From: Lichtheimia corymbifera B2541
Lineage: Eukaryota; Mucoromycota; Mucoromycetes; Mucorales; Lichtheimiaceae
Length of the DNA stretch: 64,000 nucleotides
Direction: 5' to 3'
NCBI GenBank assembly: GCA_000697475.1
Contig: JNEU01000773.1
Span: 62,001 to 126,000, forward strand
Of the stretch, positions 33,268-44,467 are shown piece after piece. The notes beneath the pieces are model-generated. The model made no database searches. It was not told the DNA's origin and worked only from the letters and a program-made list of their open reading frames with translations. Position numbers and translations under genes: made by a program. Every line of letters starts with the position of its first letter. Position 1 is the stretch's first letter.

Positions 33268-34902
33268 ATGTTACAACCCAACAGCTATGAACCTTACTCA
33301 TCGGTGTCCTTCCAGCACAAACCACCCACTTCGCCATTGCCTGGTCCAGGTGACGATGGCAAGAACAACACTCGATACCGTGAAGCATTCTTGGACGCAC
33401 TCATGGAAAGTCGACCCACACTCGCCACAAGCAACACAAAGAAACGACGATGGCATTTACGACGACAACATAGAAACCGGTTGATTGTAGCACTCACAAT
33501 CTTGCTCTTTTTTGTCTATTTGTTCGCCAACACGATTGCGATCTATTGGGCATTCTTCCGGATCAAGCTTGACAATGCACTCTTTGACCGTGGTTGGGTA
33601 CCATGTGGTGTACTTCGTAAGGAGCCCATGTTGTATATCCAGGACACATACCATGTCCAAGTTGTATGGGAGATGAATTGTGGTACGCGTGATATGCAAG
33701 TCAGTTGGCAACGCGATGCCAAGCAACAGCAGCAACAACAAGAAGCCATGGCAACGACATCATCATCTATTGAACCCCTTGTTCTTGATAAGCGTCATTC
33801 ATTGTACAAAGCAACTATTGGACCATTGAAGGAAGGAGGCGAATACACGTATCGTATTGAAACCATTCATCCATCCAAGCGATTGGTGGCACGTCATTCT
33901 TTCCATTGGGATGCATCAGCAAGTGATCAACAGCAACAACCGATTCGGATGGCTGCTATGGCCGATAATCAATTTGGATTACGCACCTTTGTATCATTAT
34001 TACGACGGATCAACAAACGAGTGGAATATCTTATTCATGCAGGCGATGCCGTACAGAATTATCCATCATTGCGACAATGGCAAACTGATTTCGTGGGTCC
34101 GTTGACATATTATGGTTTGGGACAAACCATGCCAATGATCTACGCCCATGGTAACCATGACCATGATCCCACATACGAATATCATTATACACGTGTCAGT
34201 CCTTCAAGTGATCCATGGTATGCATTTTCAATGGCAGATGGGGCTATCCGATTCGTGATTCTCGACAGCAACTTGGACTGGGAACAACAAGATGAATGGC
34301 TTCGACGTGAATTGGCCGGGCATCCTTTTCAACACGCAACATTTCGTGTAGTCGTGGTTCATGTTCCCCCTTTTCTCGAATACTGGGATCCGGACGCATG
34401 GAATAACAAAGGCCAGAAAGAATGGGGCTCTTTTGTCAAGACACGGTTTGTGCCCTTGTTTGAGAAATACGGTGTGGATCTTGTGATTTCGGGCCATCAG
34501 CACAATTATGAGCGAGGACAACATAACGGCATCCATTATACCATTATCGGCGGCGCTGGTGGCGATCTCGACTTTGAACGTGTTGAAAATTATGGCATGT
34601 ACGAAGCCACGTCCCTCGACTTTCACTTTGTCCTGCTTGAATTCCGTCCACCAACACAACGCAATGCACCTTGGCAACTTGTTTGGGAAACATACAATTT
34701 GAATGGTCGCAAGATTGACTCGGTAACGCTTGAATCCAAACCACGCACACCCATTATTGAGGAATCCAATGACTCCGTACTGGGCCAAGGCGCTGTCACT
34801 GGTGAAACGATCGAGGAACTCACGTACAATGAGCTGCTTGATAATAATCCACAGCTGGAAGAAGAACTCTTGGATGAAAACGAGGATGATGATATAGTGT
34901 AA
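33268..34902 (+). CDS. Membrane-anchored purple acid phosphatase-like metallophosphoesterase
   Basis: Single exon, 544 residues from ATG 33268 (an in-frame ATG at 33172 would add 32 residues lacking conserved features). Basic Arg/Lys/His-rich cytosolic part (58-71), one membrane anchor (about 72-96), a fibronectin-like domain (about 105-215), then a calcineurin-like phosphoesterase domain. Metal ligands visible: Asp233 in ADNQFG, Asp260 in HAGDAVQNY, Asn296/His297 in GNHD, His365 in VVVHVPPF, His410 and His412 in GHQHNYER. The first motif has DNQ rather than the plant DxG. The C-terminal tail is acidic (ELLDENEDDD). Topology suggests a type II protein with the enzyme in the secretory lumen or outside. 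Substrate unknown. Its stop lies 153 bp from that of the convergent membrane-protein gene. Confidence 0.88.
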   Translation: MLQPNSYEPYSSVSFQHKPPTSPLPGPGDDGKNNTRYREAFLDALMESRPTLATSNTKKRRWHLRRQHRNRLIVALTILLFFVYLFANTIAIYWAFFRIKLDNALFDRGWVPCGVLRKEPMLYIQDTYHVQVVWEMNCGTRDMQVSWQRDAKQQQQQQEAMATTSSSIEPLVLDKRHSLYKATIGPLKEGGEYTYRIETIHPSKRLVARHSFHWDASASDQQQQPIRMAAMADNQFGLRTFVSLLRRINKRVEYLIHAGDAVQNYPSLRQWQTDFVGPLTYYGLGQTMPMIYAHGNHDHDPTYEYHYTRVSPSSDPWYAFSMADGAIRFVILDSNLDWEQQDEWLRRELAGHPFQHATFRVVVVHVPPFLEYWDPDAWNNKGQKEWGSFVKTRFVPLFEKYGVDLVISGHQHNYERGQHNGIHYTIIGGAGGDLDFERVENYGMYEATSLDFHFVLLEFRPPTQRNAPWQLVWETYNLNGRKIDSVTLESKPRTPIIEESNDSVLGQGAVTGETIEELTYNELLDNNPQLEEELLDENEDDDIV

Positions 34903-35055
34903 AATTTGTAATATTTGCATCCAGAATGTGTTATGTATCATACCCCCATCTTCTCTATAATTAAAACATAAACAATTTGCATATAACAACCATGGTAGTT
35001 ATCTATGACACATAGCCTTTTATTGTTTTAAATGGTTATCAATGCACTATTTTTT

Positions 35056-36114
35056 TTACTCGTTCTTCTTGACAACCTTTTCAATGTCTTGGATATGACC
35101 TTCACGGTACACAGCATACAAGCAGATGCCAGCACCAGGACCAATGATGATAGAAGCAATGAGCATGATAAAAGCACCCTTCATGCCACTTTCCAAGAGC
35201 GCCCAAAAGAGACAAGTGATGTAGGCGACGATGATTTCAATGAAGAAGGCATGGTTGGTAATAATTTGGCCCATTTGTTCCATCGAAAGTGCAGTGAGTT
35301 TGCCACTGTAAAGAGTTGCCAGATCGACCAAGGTTTCCCAGCTGAGCATGTTGTCCATCTTGAGTCGAATGTAGATGCCATAGTAGATAAGCGTGTTGAA
35401 GATACCCAAGATCATGTACAATCGTTCGACGGCGTTCCGGCTGTCAGCGACGCGGATCTTTTCACGTGCAATTTCATTCATGCGAAGATCTTCAGGTTCA
35501 TCCAGACATTTTAGAGAGGAGGTTGCCAGGCTCAATAGAGGACCAATCAAAAGAGGTAAAAATTGCCATACGACAATGATGGTGCGTTGCATGGAAGACT
35601 CGGGTTCGGTTGCCAATAGCATGAATGCAGTAGGAATCACATAGACAGCGACCATAACCACCAAGATAGCATTGGAGCGAGCGTTGCGAATAAAATGAGC
35701 CTCGACATTGTTGGATGCCACCTTATCAAATGAAGCGTAAAAGACCGGTAACCAAAACAAGGGTTGCACTGCCATGCCCATAAAGTTGCACGCCAGACCC
35801 CATAATGGGAAACACGCCAGTAAGCGACTTGAGTTTTGACGTGAACCTTCGACAGCCATCATGCTTAACACCACACCGAAGATACCGAGCAGTAACCATG
35901 AAAGGTTGTATCCAAGACTATTGTTCATGGCGTGACCAAACACATTGGCAACCAAGCTGACCGGGTGGTCAATGACACTCACACCTGTGTCAATGGAGTA
36001 TTTGAATTCGGGATACGAGTTGATAAGATATTCGAACCATGGCAGTGATCGAAAATGGTGAATGACAGTAGCACCCAGTGGAATGCCTGCTGCAACGGAA
36101 ATCCAGAGTTTCAT
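35056..36114 (-). CDS. Multi-pass membrane protein, unknown function
   Basis: Single exon, 352 residues from ATG 36114 (the in-frame ATG at 36183 adds 23 residues ahead of the first hydrophobic helix). About eight hydrophobic segments are visible, among them LGYNLSWLLLGIFGVVLSMM, AILVVMVAVYVIPTAFMLL, WQFLPLLIGPLLSLATSS and AFIMLIASIIIGPGAGICLY. A soluble loop (ECLDEPEDLRMNEIAREKIRV region) separates the fifth and sixth. C-terminus is basic (EKVVKKNE), perhaps ER retention-like (KKNE). The pattern recalls membrane proteins of fungal meroterpenoid or indole-diterpene clusters, but no active-site motif supports that, so it is left as unknown. Confidence 0.75.
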   Translation of the reverse strand: MKLWISVAAGIPLGATVIHHFRSLPWFEYLINSYPEFKYSIDTGVSVIDHPVSLVANVFGHAMNNSLGYNLSWLLLGIFGVVLSMMAVEGSRQNSSRLLACFPLWGLACNFMGMAVQPLFWLPVFYASFDKVASNNVEAHFIRNARSNAILVVMVAVYVIPTAFMLLATEPESSMQRTIIVVWQFLPLLIGPLLSLATSSLKCLDEPEDLRMNEIAREKIRVADSRNAVERLYMILGIFNTLIYYGIYIRLKMDNMLSWETLVDLATLYSGKLTALSMEQMGQIITNHAFFIEIIVAYITCLFWALLESGMKGAFIMLIASIIIGPGAGICLYAVYREGHIQDIEKVVKKNE

Positions 36115-36972
36115 TGCTAAGAAACGGTAAACGACGGAAAACAATATACACACACGCTCCCTTTGTGTTGCCCAGGAAATCATAGGCCATCATTCCACCT
36201 CCCACCATCTCCGCATTAAACTTATGTGTCGCGCGTCGTATATCAGCATGAAGAATCCTAACGATTGGTAAAGTGGCAGCGACACATGGGAAGATTCAAT
36301 ATCAACTTTTCATTATCAAATAAACCGTTATCAGAAGACCTTTTGTTACCCCATATGATGGATGCAAATCATGCATGCAGCCATTCTTATCGATCTTGTG
36401 GAAAGAGGATGATGTAATATCATAATGGTCCATAGGATTGGATTGTGTGTTCTTTTCAAGTGTACTACTTTGAAGTTCGGTCGGTGTGCTATGAAAGGAC
36501 AAGAGGACAGCTTTTTTCATCCGGGTTTTCTTTTCTATAAAGCTTGTTACACAGCTTTGGTAGAGGTGCATGATACTATTGTGTGGTTTCTCGCAAAAAG
36601 AAAAAAAATGTGACACCTGCTGATACTTATGTACGCACAATGAACAAATGAACCATGTATATGGATGCGAATCTGATATGCTGTGTTGGATGAGATACCA
36701 ATGTTTGGTCCATTTGACACCTTGTGGAACACAAGAGAAAAAAGATGCCATATCGGATGAGGTGCCCTTGGATGCATATGCATCGGATGTGTGATTCCGA
36801 AAAGAATCAGGTCTGTGACACTGCAGTGGCGCTTCTTGCTGGTTATTTTTATATCTCGCTCAGCCCTTGACACGGTATTGCATAGTCGACGCGTATATAA
36901 AGACCATCACTCCTTGTGTCAACTTTCCATCATCTTGCATTCTTTCTTCTTTTTACTTTTTCACACCACATC
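36115..36972. promoter_or_regulatory. Divergent intergenic region with TATA box at 36894
   Basis: 858 bp between two divergent genes. A clear TATATAAA at 36894-36901 stands 72 bp ahead of the PPOX-fold gene start and is followed by a CT-rich leader. Open frames here (36302-36873 minus, 36425-36613 plus) lack family motifs and are treated as chance. Confidence 0.55.
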
Positions 36973-37902
36973 ATGTCCGCTGATACCAAAACCACCAAGC
37001 CTACCAAGCCCACCATTGATGTTTCTCCTGCTTGGAAAAAGATCATCCAATCCAAGACCGATCCCAACAAGCTTTCCCACTTGTCCGTTGCCACCGTTGA
37101 CGCTGATAACTATCCTGTCAATGAACTTCTTGTGTACCACGGCTTTGCTGGTGAGGATAACAACGGTGAGACCGGTTGGCAAAGTGATTTGATTACTGCC
37201 ACCTGTGACAAGCGTACCTTGAAGATGGTCGATCATAGCAACTATGCTGCCACATGGTAAGTTGGTACATTCATCGACTACTAAAGAGCCATGTCATTAT
37301 TTACTTACGATGCAATACATAGGGTACTTGATGATCACCAATTCCGTATTCGTGGCAAGTTGCATATGCTTGGTCATGGTATGACCGTTGAAGATATTCG
37401 TCATCATATTGTGCGTAAGAAGCTTTCCAAGGTGATCAAGGAAGACATGGAGAGCAACAGTAGCGATGAAGAGGACGTTGACCTCAGTGACAAGTTGAGT
37501 GCCGCTACCAAATCCTTCCTGAAACGTATCAAGTCGCAATTCCATCGCCATGGCAAGCGTGCTGTCTTTGACTGGGAAGCTGAACGTCTTCGTCAATGGC
37601 ACGAGTTGCCTGACAATGTACGTGCTCAATACACTTGGGATGCTGCTCCTGGTGAACCAAAGCAGCAGCAAGAAGAGGAGCTGCCTCGCATCGAGAGCTT
37701 GGAGATTGGAGATACGGATGCCGAAGGCTGGTTCCAGAATGATGACCAAGATAAGCAACAAGCTCTTGAGCGTGGCTATGAAAACTTTGTCGTCTTGTTC
37801 CTTGAAGTCAATGAAATTGACTCGTACTCGATTTCAGACAACCAACGTACGCTTTATCGCAAGGAAGGCAATACTTGGGTTAACATCCCTGTTCACGCAT
37901 AA
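36973..37902 (+). CDS. PPOX-fold protein (pyridoxamine 5'-phosphate oxidase-like, Alr4036 family)
   Basis: Two exons (36973-37256, 37323-37902; 66-bp intron, phase 2) give 287 residues. N-terminal Thr/Lys/Pro-rich leader, then a split-barrel flavin-binding domain: LSHLSVATVDADNYPVNEL, a shortened loop, SDLITATCDKRTLKM, and after the intron WVLDDHQFRIRGKLHM. The C-terminal part has the family's WEAERLRQWHELPDN and FVVLFLEVNEID, with RTLYRKEGNTWVN at the end. An acidic insert (NSSDEEDVDLSDK) lies in the middle. Family members bind FMN or related cofactors; the reaction of this branch is unknown. Codon use is strongly biased (AAG, GTC, ACC), pointing to high expression, in line with its clear TATA box. 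Confidence 0.85.
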
Positions 37903-39397
37903 TTCACCTCTTCTTATCATTAACACACACTCTATCCATATTCCCTATTGCATTTCTATTACCCCATTTTGTACAAAGTAAATTCAATGGACTCTATTTA
38001 ACACGAACAACACACACATGGTTTGGAGGGGTTAAATAGATTTATTAGGTTGGGGGAGACGTGATGAGCCCTGGGGGATTAGCCCATACAAGGGGGCTGG
38101 TCTGTCTCGTACAGACCGAAGCCATAGAATGTCTTGGTAGTACTAAACTATTACTGCTTCTGCTACAGGGGAAGAGGTGTATTAGTTAATATGATGATAC
38201 GTTTCTGCTATATGTAGTTGATAATTACCGAGCACTTGTGGCTAACGAGTCTTCTTGAGGCGGTGCCGTGTCCATGAATAATCACGTGTACCCGTCATCC
38301 AGAGTCGGCCCGCGTATGGTTATATCCTTGGTTACTACCCGATCTTGGTTTCCCTGGCTCTTCCCGAGAATAAATCTTCTGCACGAACACGTCATGCGGA
38401 CCTGGACTTTCAGGTAAGTACATCAAGATTGTTATAACATAGGATGTCAACTGAATGCGGATAAATGTCACTGCTGCTGGTACTATACCTTTATACGATT
38501 ATGCACGGAGGATGACTTTTATTTTCGCGGGTTGGCACAGATGGTTCGTGGGTGATGCAAACAACAATATGGGAATGAAATAAAAGAGCCGTCAGATAAT
38601 GTAGGTTTGGAAAAGATGGTGAACGAATTCTCGATTCAAGGTAATAGAAGACGTCTTTTATATCTTGTTTTTGTCCCCAACTGTGGTCATCACGGTATCA
38701 TAAAATTTATGCAGGGGCGTTATGTTGGTCCTTTGTGTGCATTACCCGATCCAGGAAATACAGGTTTCGGTGCTTTCCCCTCTTTGGCGCTTTATAGTAT
38801 TCATTGTACTATAAGAAATTGTATTGGTTCTGAGCGGATGGTGGTGCGTCATTATGCATGATCAGACAATGAAATCCAAACTCAAGATTTTCAAGTGGGA
38901 GAGAACACTGGTTTCTTTATTCTCACTTTACACCATTCCAGCCTAGGAGTGAGAAAAAGGAAGCGTACTGGAGAAGAATAATTGATGGAGATGGGCGCTA
39001 CACTACTGATTAAGCTATTATGGTCCCAGCATGATTGATCAATACAGGTTCCTGGGCTTTGCGATACCAACACCGACGGTTTGAAGCTTCTATTTGTGAA
39101 TCGAATCATTGAGTAGTAGTTGCCATTTATATTTCCTTACTACGTGATTCAAAAATAAACAAGGTTGTCATGATGTTGCCTTTGTTCACTTACACAGCAT
39201 GGGCAAGAATCCATGGCATACCGGACCCTGCAAGGTTTTCTGCTTGACCGCCTGGTTTGAACGAAGCGCTCGGGCCTAAATGATCAGGGTCGGTTGTGTC
39301 GGAATTAACGTGTCCTTCCAAATCCATGACAAGTGGCAACTCCAACAGGAACGCGACTTTTTTTTCTTTGCTCTACTCCTCCTCTTTCTTCACCACA
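37903..39397. other. Intergenic, weak coding hints only
   Basis: 1.5 kb without a firm gene. On the minus strand at about 38340-38230 a short frame ends in RLWMTGTRDYSW followed by a basic tail (RHRLKKTR) and a stop, which has small-conserved-protein character, but no upstream exon could be joined. An ORF at 38607-38861 (plus) has no family motif. Confidence 0.3.
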
Positions 39398-39925
39398 ATG
39401 CAAAACCAACAACAACCATGGGGTGGATCGCCTTATAATTATAATCCTCAGGGAGCGATGCCACTAGACAATAAGCAGAACACACCACCTCTCCAGCATC
39501 CCATTCCTCAGCATCCCATCACCAACTTTAACCCATCAGTTCATCAACAACCTGCCGCCGCGTCTCCAGGATTCGCTCAACCACAACCACAACAGCAAGC
39601 TTATGGTTATGCACCACCAACACCGGGTCAAGGAGGTCAATACAACAACAACATGTACAACAACTTTGGGTTCAATGACCCAACGACACAGCTGGGTATG
39701 CAGTTTGCTGGAAACGCTGTTGCTCAAGGCACTGCTTATATGGAGCGTAACGTATGAGAAAATCAATATGATTCCTAAGGTCGACTTTATTCACCTTTTC
39801 CAAACTTAGTTCAATAGATGGGTGGATATGCCTGCACTGCGACATTATTTCAATGTGAACAACATGTATGTCATCAGCAAGCTCAAGCTCATTCTTTTTC
39901 CTTGGCGACATACAGTAAGGATTGG

Positions 39926-39959
<34 letters not shown>

Positions 39960-40737
39960 CTATGGAGGAAATGGTATTAAGGTTAATTAAAATAATAGCC
40001 ATGGAGCCGTGCTGTGACACGAACAGAGACTGGACAAATGGATGGCTTCAAACCTCCAAGAGAAGATATCAATTCACCTGATTTATATATTCCAGGCAAG
40101 TATAAGGATGGGTTCAATAGGCATGGTGTGTCTGACATTGCATCAAACATATAGTGATGGCTCTTGTCACATATATCCTCTTTTGTGGTCTTGCTGCAGG
40201 TCAACAGGGATCGTAAGTGTATATACATACAAGGGGAGAGAGAGAGAGTGGCATATTCAAAATGGCGCATTGTTAGGTTTCATCCCGAGAAGTTGTATGT
40301 GGCAGGATGCACATCTGTGGCCGTTATCTTTGCAGAACTCTGCTTCACACGACTGGGTTGCTACTTTCTCAATATTCCTTTTGAAGCATCCATGTTGGAT
40401 TTGATTGCATACTCTGGTTACAAGTATGTATGCATCATTGTGACGGATTTGGCCAAACTATTGGGAGCTGGCAAATGGCTATTCTGGGTTGTGTTCTTGT
40501 ACACCGCCTCCAGTGTTGGCTTTTTCTTGGTAAGGACTCTTTTTTTTTTTTTGGTACAAAAGATGGTCAAGTAATACTGATGGGGAATGGGAACAGCTGC
40601 GATCGATGCGATATGTGATTCTACCCGATGCTGCTGCAGGTCCTTCTACAATGAACCCTCAAAGGAAGAGGCGGATGTGGTTCTTGCTCACAATTGCTGG
40701 CTTGCAAATGGTGTTTATGTTCGCATTGATTAATTAA
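39398..40737 (+). CDS. YIF1: Yif1, ER-Golgi transport membrane protein
   Basis: Six exons: 39398-39751, 39810-39914, 39999-40095, 40155-40212, 40277-40529, 40597-40737; 335 residues. Yif1 pairs with Yip1 and Rab GTPases in COPII vesicle traffic. N-terminal 100 residues are Gln/Pro/Asn-rich; then come the family hallmarks GFNDPTTQLGMQFAGNAV, ERNFNRWVDMPALRHYF, FPWRHTPWSR, PREDINSPDLYIPVMALVTY, followed by about five membrane helices to the C-terminus (FLLTIAGLQMVFMFALIN). Intron 3 (40096-40154) starts with GC (CCAG then GCAAGT) and ends TAG; only this joint keeps the DLYIPVMA motif intact. Intron 2 contains an (AG)n microsatellite. Confidence 0.94.
39929..39957. repeat. AG dinucleotide microsatellite inside YIF1 intron 2
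   Basis: About 14 uninterrupted AG units between the donor (39915) and acceptor (39998) of an 84-bp intron, a site expected to vary in length between strains. Confidence 0.95.
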
Positions 40738-40893
40738 TACATATACCAGAGAATAAAAAAAAAGCATTCACACAAGCAATTACGATAGCCTATTATTCAC
40801 TTTTCGTCACATAAAGGAAACAACCATACACATATATTACATAAGGGGGTGTGTTGGATTATGCTAAAGATGATATATCTCTGTACACTATAG

Positions 40894-43074
40894 CTATTGC
40901 CGAGGAGCATTTGCATCCAGCCAATGTCTTGCTCGTTCCAGGTCCTCATCCTCCGTCTCGAGTGCTTTTGCACACCATGCAATATCGTATTTATGTTCTG
41001 TTCCATCCTCCAACATTTCAGCCAAGAATCGTTTCCTTGTCGTACTTTCATCAACACACAGGTATAGCTCAGGATTTGGATTTGGTAGCATCATTTGTCG
41101 CTGGAGACCTTGGATCATGGGGATCAATGTCGTTGCTGCCGTATTTGCTTCTTGAGGCTTTTGTGTAGATGTGGCGCAATACTATAGAATGGTACACAAT
41201 GTCAGTCTTTAGATAGCTTGCCTAATCCCTCTCTCCCCACTTGCCTTGTTTCGACAATAAGAATGACCACATCCAACCTACATAACACAATCATCCATGT
41301 TTAAATACACACATACATACAAGGATCATACGATATGTATACGTACCGTTAACTGTGAATGTAATTTCCTTGCTACTCGTTGAATCAACTTGGCATTTTT
41401 TGGATCATCATCTGTCACCCAGAATGGCCCAAAGCAATACTGGCAGAGTTTGAGTTTATTGTTGGCGCGTGGTCGGATACAGTTATGGTTGCAGCAGAGG
41501 GGCGGTAGTTGCTGATTTTGTCGCTGAACTTCATGAACTTTGGCATGGACTTGGATATCCTTGATTGGTATTTGACGTTTGCATTTCTGGCATGTGATGG
41601 TGCGGCTACCACAATAGCTTTCATGCGAATGTAAATTGAGGAGACGATCACGTGCATCCAATGATTGAACACCTTGAGGCACAAGATTCTAAATCCACGA
41701 GTTATTATCCATCTTTGAAACCGCTGATCCCATTACAAAAGAAAGTTGCTTACATGGCAGTAACGGCAAGTGATTAATTTTTCCGCACATTCAGTGTGCC
41801 GATGTTGTGCAAGACGCTTGTAGGATTGAGTGGTAAAGTTGTTGCAGATGCATGTCTTCGTTGAATGAAAATACGTGTCGTGTTTGGTGATATCGTCACG
41901 TGTACCAACGTAATCACACTTGTCGCAATGCCGATGATTTTCCAATTCAGTGCTGCCACGTTTGAATACTCGACCACAACCATCAGGACAGAGGACATTA
42001 TTGCGTAAACAAAAGTTCTCATGAAGCAAACGTGATCGCTCTGGTATCCAAGCCTTGCAATTGTCGCATTGTATGTAGCCTTCCTCATGTGCATGTGGTT
42101 CATCTTGTTCCTCAGCGGTATCCATGTTATCTGATATTGATGGGATTGCTTTCCAGTTGACAACTGCGGATGTGTGACCATGGATACCAACAAAGATACT
42201 TTTTGCATTGACGTTTTGCAGCGTAAGACTCCGGTATGTATTCGATGACAGATCACTCCATTCATGATTATCCAATGTCGGTCGCCGTTCAGTAGTATCC
42301 ACCAAGAGGTCTATTCATGCATGCAATTAGAACCATCCCTTCCCTAATAAATCTTTCCTTACCAGCATCTCCTGATTCAACTGTCATTTGTATATCAACA
42401 TTCTTTTGATTTCCTCCCAATTGCAATTCCCAATATCGATACTGATCCTCTTCAATAGTAAGACTTGGTACAATCTCATTGAGAGCAATCGTCGTCTTTT
42501 GCTGCTGTTGTGCCATCACATTCGGCTGTTCCTGATCAAAGGGTTCAAGATCCACCTCCAAGTCGGTGTCGGTAATGCATACAGCTGACTCGGGTTTGAG
42601 ATCGGTCACCAGGAATGGATAGCTTTGTGACCCATATCGACACGTGAGGATTTGGCCTGTAGCCATGGTATTATAATGGGAACGAAGGTGTGACTCGAGA
42701 GCTGCTCGGTAATCGGTGATATCTGTGGCATTACGTGATAACGGTCGTAATTTGGCCCATGTTCCTTTGGGTAGCGACTTGAACTTGATCACCACGCGAG
42801 CCATAGGTTCTATCTGGAGACTCTCCATCATCCATGAAGGCAGCTGCACTGTGTCCCCTGTTCCCGAGAATTCTTTGACCCCACCATAGACGATCGATCG
42901 TGTGTGAGGATGACGCAGCTCAAATGTCAACGGCGACGGCAAGTTCTCACTGTTGTTGTTGGCAGCTGTCAGGATCTCTTCCAATGCCGATGAAGGAAGC
43001 ACAATCTTGTCGCCCGTATTCAAGGTCGTAGGAGCTGGTTCAGCGAAATAGGCTTTGGACCACTTGATATCCAT
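40894..43074 (-). CDS. UFD1-domain protein with zinc fingers and C-terminal UBA-like domain
   Basis: Five exons: 43074-42363, 42310-41754, 41688-41347, 41277-41245, 41181-40894; 643 residues. Residues ~1-190 form a Ufd1-type double-psi barrel (FAEPAPTTLNTGDKIVLPSSALEEI, PSWMMESLQIEP, VVIKFKSLPKGTWAKLRPLS, then DYRAALESHLRSHY), the ubiquitin/Cdc48-adaptor fold. The middle (about 290-540) holds several Cys/His fingers (CDNCKAW, CPDGCGRVF, CDKCDYVG, CRYCH, CQKCKRQ, CQYCFGPFW) of TRAF/XAF1 style. The C-terminal ~50 residues (MLEDGTEHKYDIAWCAKALE...RARHWL) look like UBA. It likely links ubiquitylated proteins to Cdc48. Intron 4 (41244-41182) begins with GC (AACAAG then GCAAGT); GT-based alternatives break the frame. 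Divergent neighbour starts 136 bp away. Confidence 0.88.
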
Positions 43075-43210
43075 GCAAGAGAAAATGAAAAGAGAAAGAG
43101 AGATATGCAAAATGTCGGATTCTAAGTGCGACTCATTCACTGTTTGTCACTGCTTGTTGTATTAATCATCCTCCTTTCTTTTTCTTTCCCTCTATCTCTA
43201 CCAACCAACT
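43075..43210. promoter_or_regulatory. Compact 136-bp bidirectional promoter
   Basis: The ATGs of the UFD1-like gene (43074, minus) and the microprotein gene (43211, plus) are separated by only 136 bp. The plus-side half is CT-rich (CTCCTTTCTTTTTC), the minus-side half GA-rich on the plus strand in reverse sense. No obvious TATA box. Such spacing implies shared control elements. Confidence 0.6.
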
Positions 43211-43547
43211 ATGAGCAAAAAGTGGCCTCCGGTAACTATGTCTAGAACAATCGATCACCGTATTACTCATCTCGATTACCGTCATGTAGACCTTGATTGA
43301 CCCAGCTTCTCGACGCTATGTTTACCCCAATGGCTGGAATAAAGGTGGTCATAAAACAGTGATGCAACTCGTAAGTGCCAATCGCCCATTCACGCAAAAC
43401 AGATTCTATAGCATTCATTCCCACGTGACATAGATCCCACAGCCTGAAGATCTTCCAGTACAGAAATACACGCATAACGGCAAATACCTCTTGAAGGCCT
43501 TTCTTGCACTCGTTTTCATCAACACTATCTTATCATTCTTCAAGTAA
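43211..43547 (+). CDS. 71-residue tail-anchored microprotein
   Basis: Three short exons (43211-43231, 43290-43370, 43434-43547) with canonical GT-AG introns (58 and 63 bp), both in phase 0, make an uninterrupted 71-residue protein; each exon alone is too short for common ORF filters. Order: MSKKWPP leader, conserved-looking SRRYVYPNGWNKGGHKTVMQ, acidic IPQPEDLPVQKYT, then one hydrophobic helix YLLKAFLALVFINTILSFF and a final Lys. This is the layout of small single-pass proteins of mitochondrial or ER complexes. Family not recognised. Shares a short bidirectional promoter with the UFD1-like gene. Confidence 0.75.
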
Positions 43548-44467
43548 CGAAGCGACCATCATCATTACCTTAGTCAACCATCATCCACCGATTTCTTCAT
43601 ACCAGTCATAAACGATCATTTATATATCATCATTTCTATGAGCAACTATTCGGATGTCAACACGTGATGATCGAATGGCATTATATTGTGCGGCTTGGAT
43701 GAGAGTTTGGGGGATCACAGGCCGATTACGTAAATGTTGGATGCTTCGCCTCATGAGCAATTGTAGTCGATCTGCGTCATGTGCTGGAAACAACAATTGT
43801 GTGAATATGGTGATAGTGAAGGGGATCCATGGTTACAAGCTTTATTATCGAATGACTGGGATTATGGGGTTATCGCGTGTTGCCATGTCAACGATCTTTC
43901 GGTATGACATTCGCCGAGGACACAGATAAGCTAAGCGGAAAAAGGGTGATACTTCATGTGTCTACCTATGATCGACTCGTTATAGTTGGGAATATAGCAG
44001 GAGCAGCAGTAGTAGTAGTAGTGCGTGAGAAGGAGAGGATCAAGCGGCACACGGCCATACCATAGGGGAAATTTGCAAGGAAATTAGGGAATAAATCGCC
44101 GCATCCGGATACAAGTGTGAGAGTCTTTGTATCAAATACACGATTCGATCACAACCCAAGAAGCAAGCAAACCGCCATGGTCAATGTGGGGTAAATGTGG
44201 GGAATCGATATAAGAATATGTTAGAAAGGAGGGTGATCAGTTATAGTGACATAACAGCACGCACTTACACAAAGAACATCATCCACCCGAATTGGTCATT
44301 CTCACATCAAGGCACACATACACACGCACAAGGAACATGATGCACACACCCTACAGTACACACGATGGACATAAAAGCAGCACATTTATCCAAAGCGAGG
44401 TACTTTTTTTCTCACATTTCCCTTTTTCCCCTTTCTTTTTTTTCTGCATACAGCTCACCTGACAATA
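43548..44467. other. Intergenic, no gene supported
   Basis: About 0.9 kb. Open frames 43654-43929 and 43877-44065 have mixed composition and no motif. A TAG/TAGTAG triplet run lies near 44007-44022, and CACACAC-rich and CT-rich leader sequence precedes the MFS gene at 44468. Confidence 0.4.

Noticed and set aside
34228..34989. 253-codon minus-strand open frame
   Set aside because: It is antisense to the phosphatase gene, has no family motif, and the sense frame contains all metal-binding motifs.
38041..38160. Possible structured RNA (GATGAGCCCTGGGGGATTAG region)
   Set aside because: No recognisable box pairs or stable complete fold could be established by eye.
39298..39397. Upstream extension of YIF1 from an ORF start at 39296
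   Set aside because: The first codon of that frame is not ATG and the family N-terminus begins at 39398.
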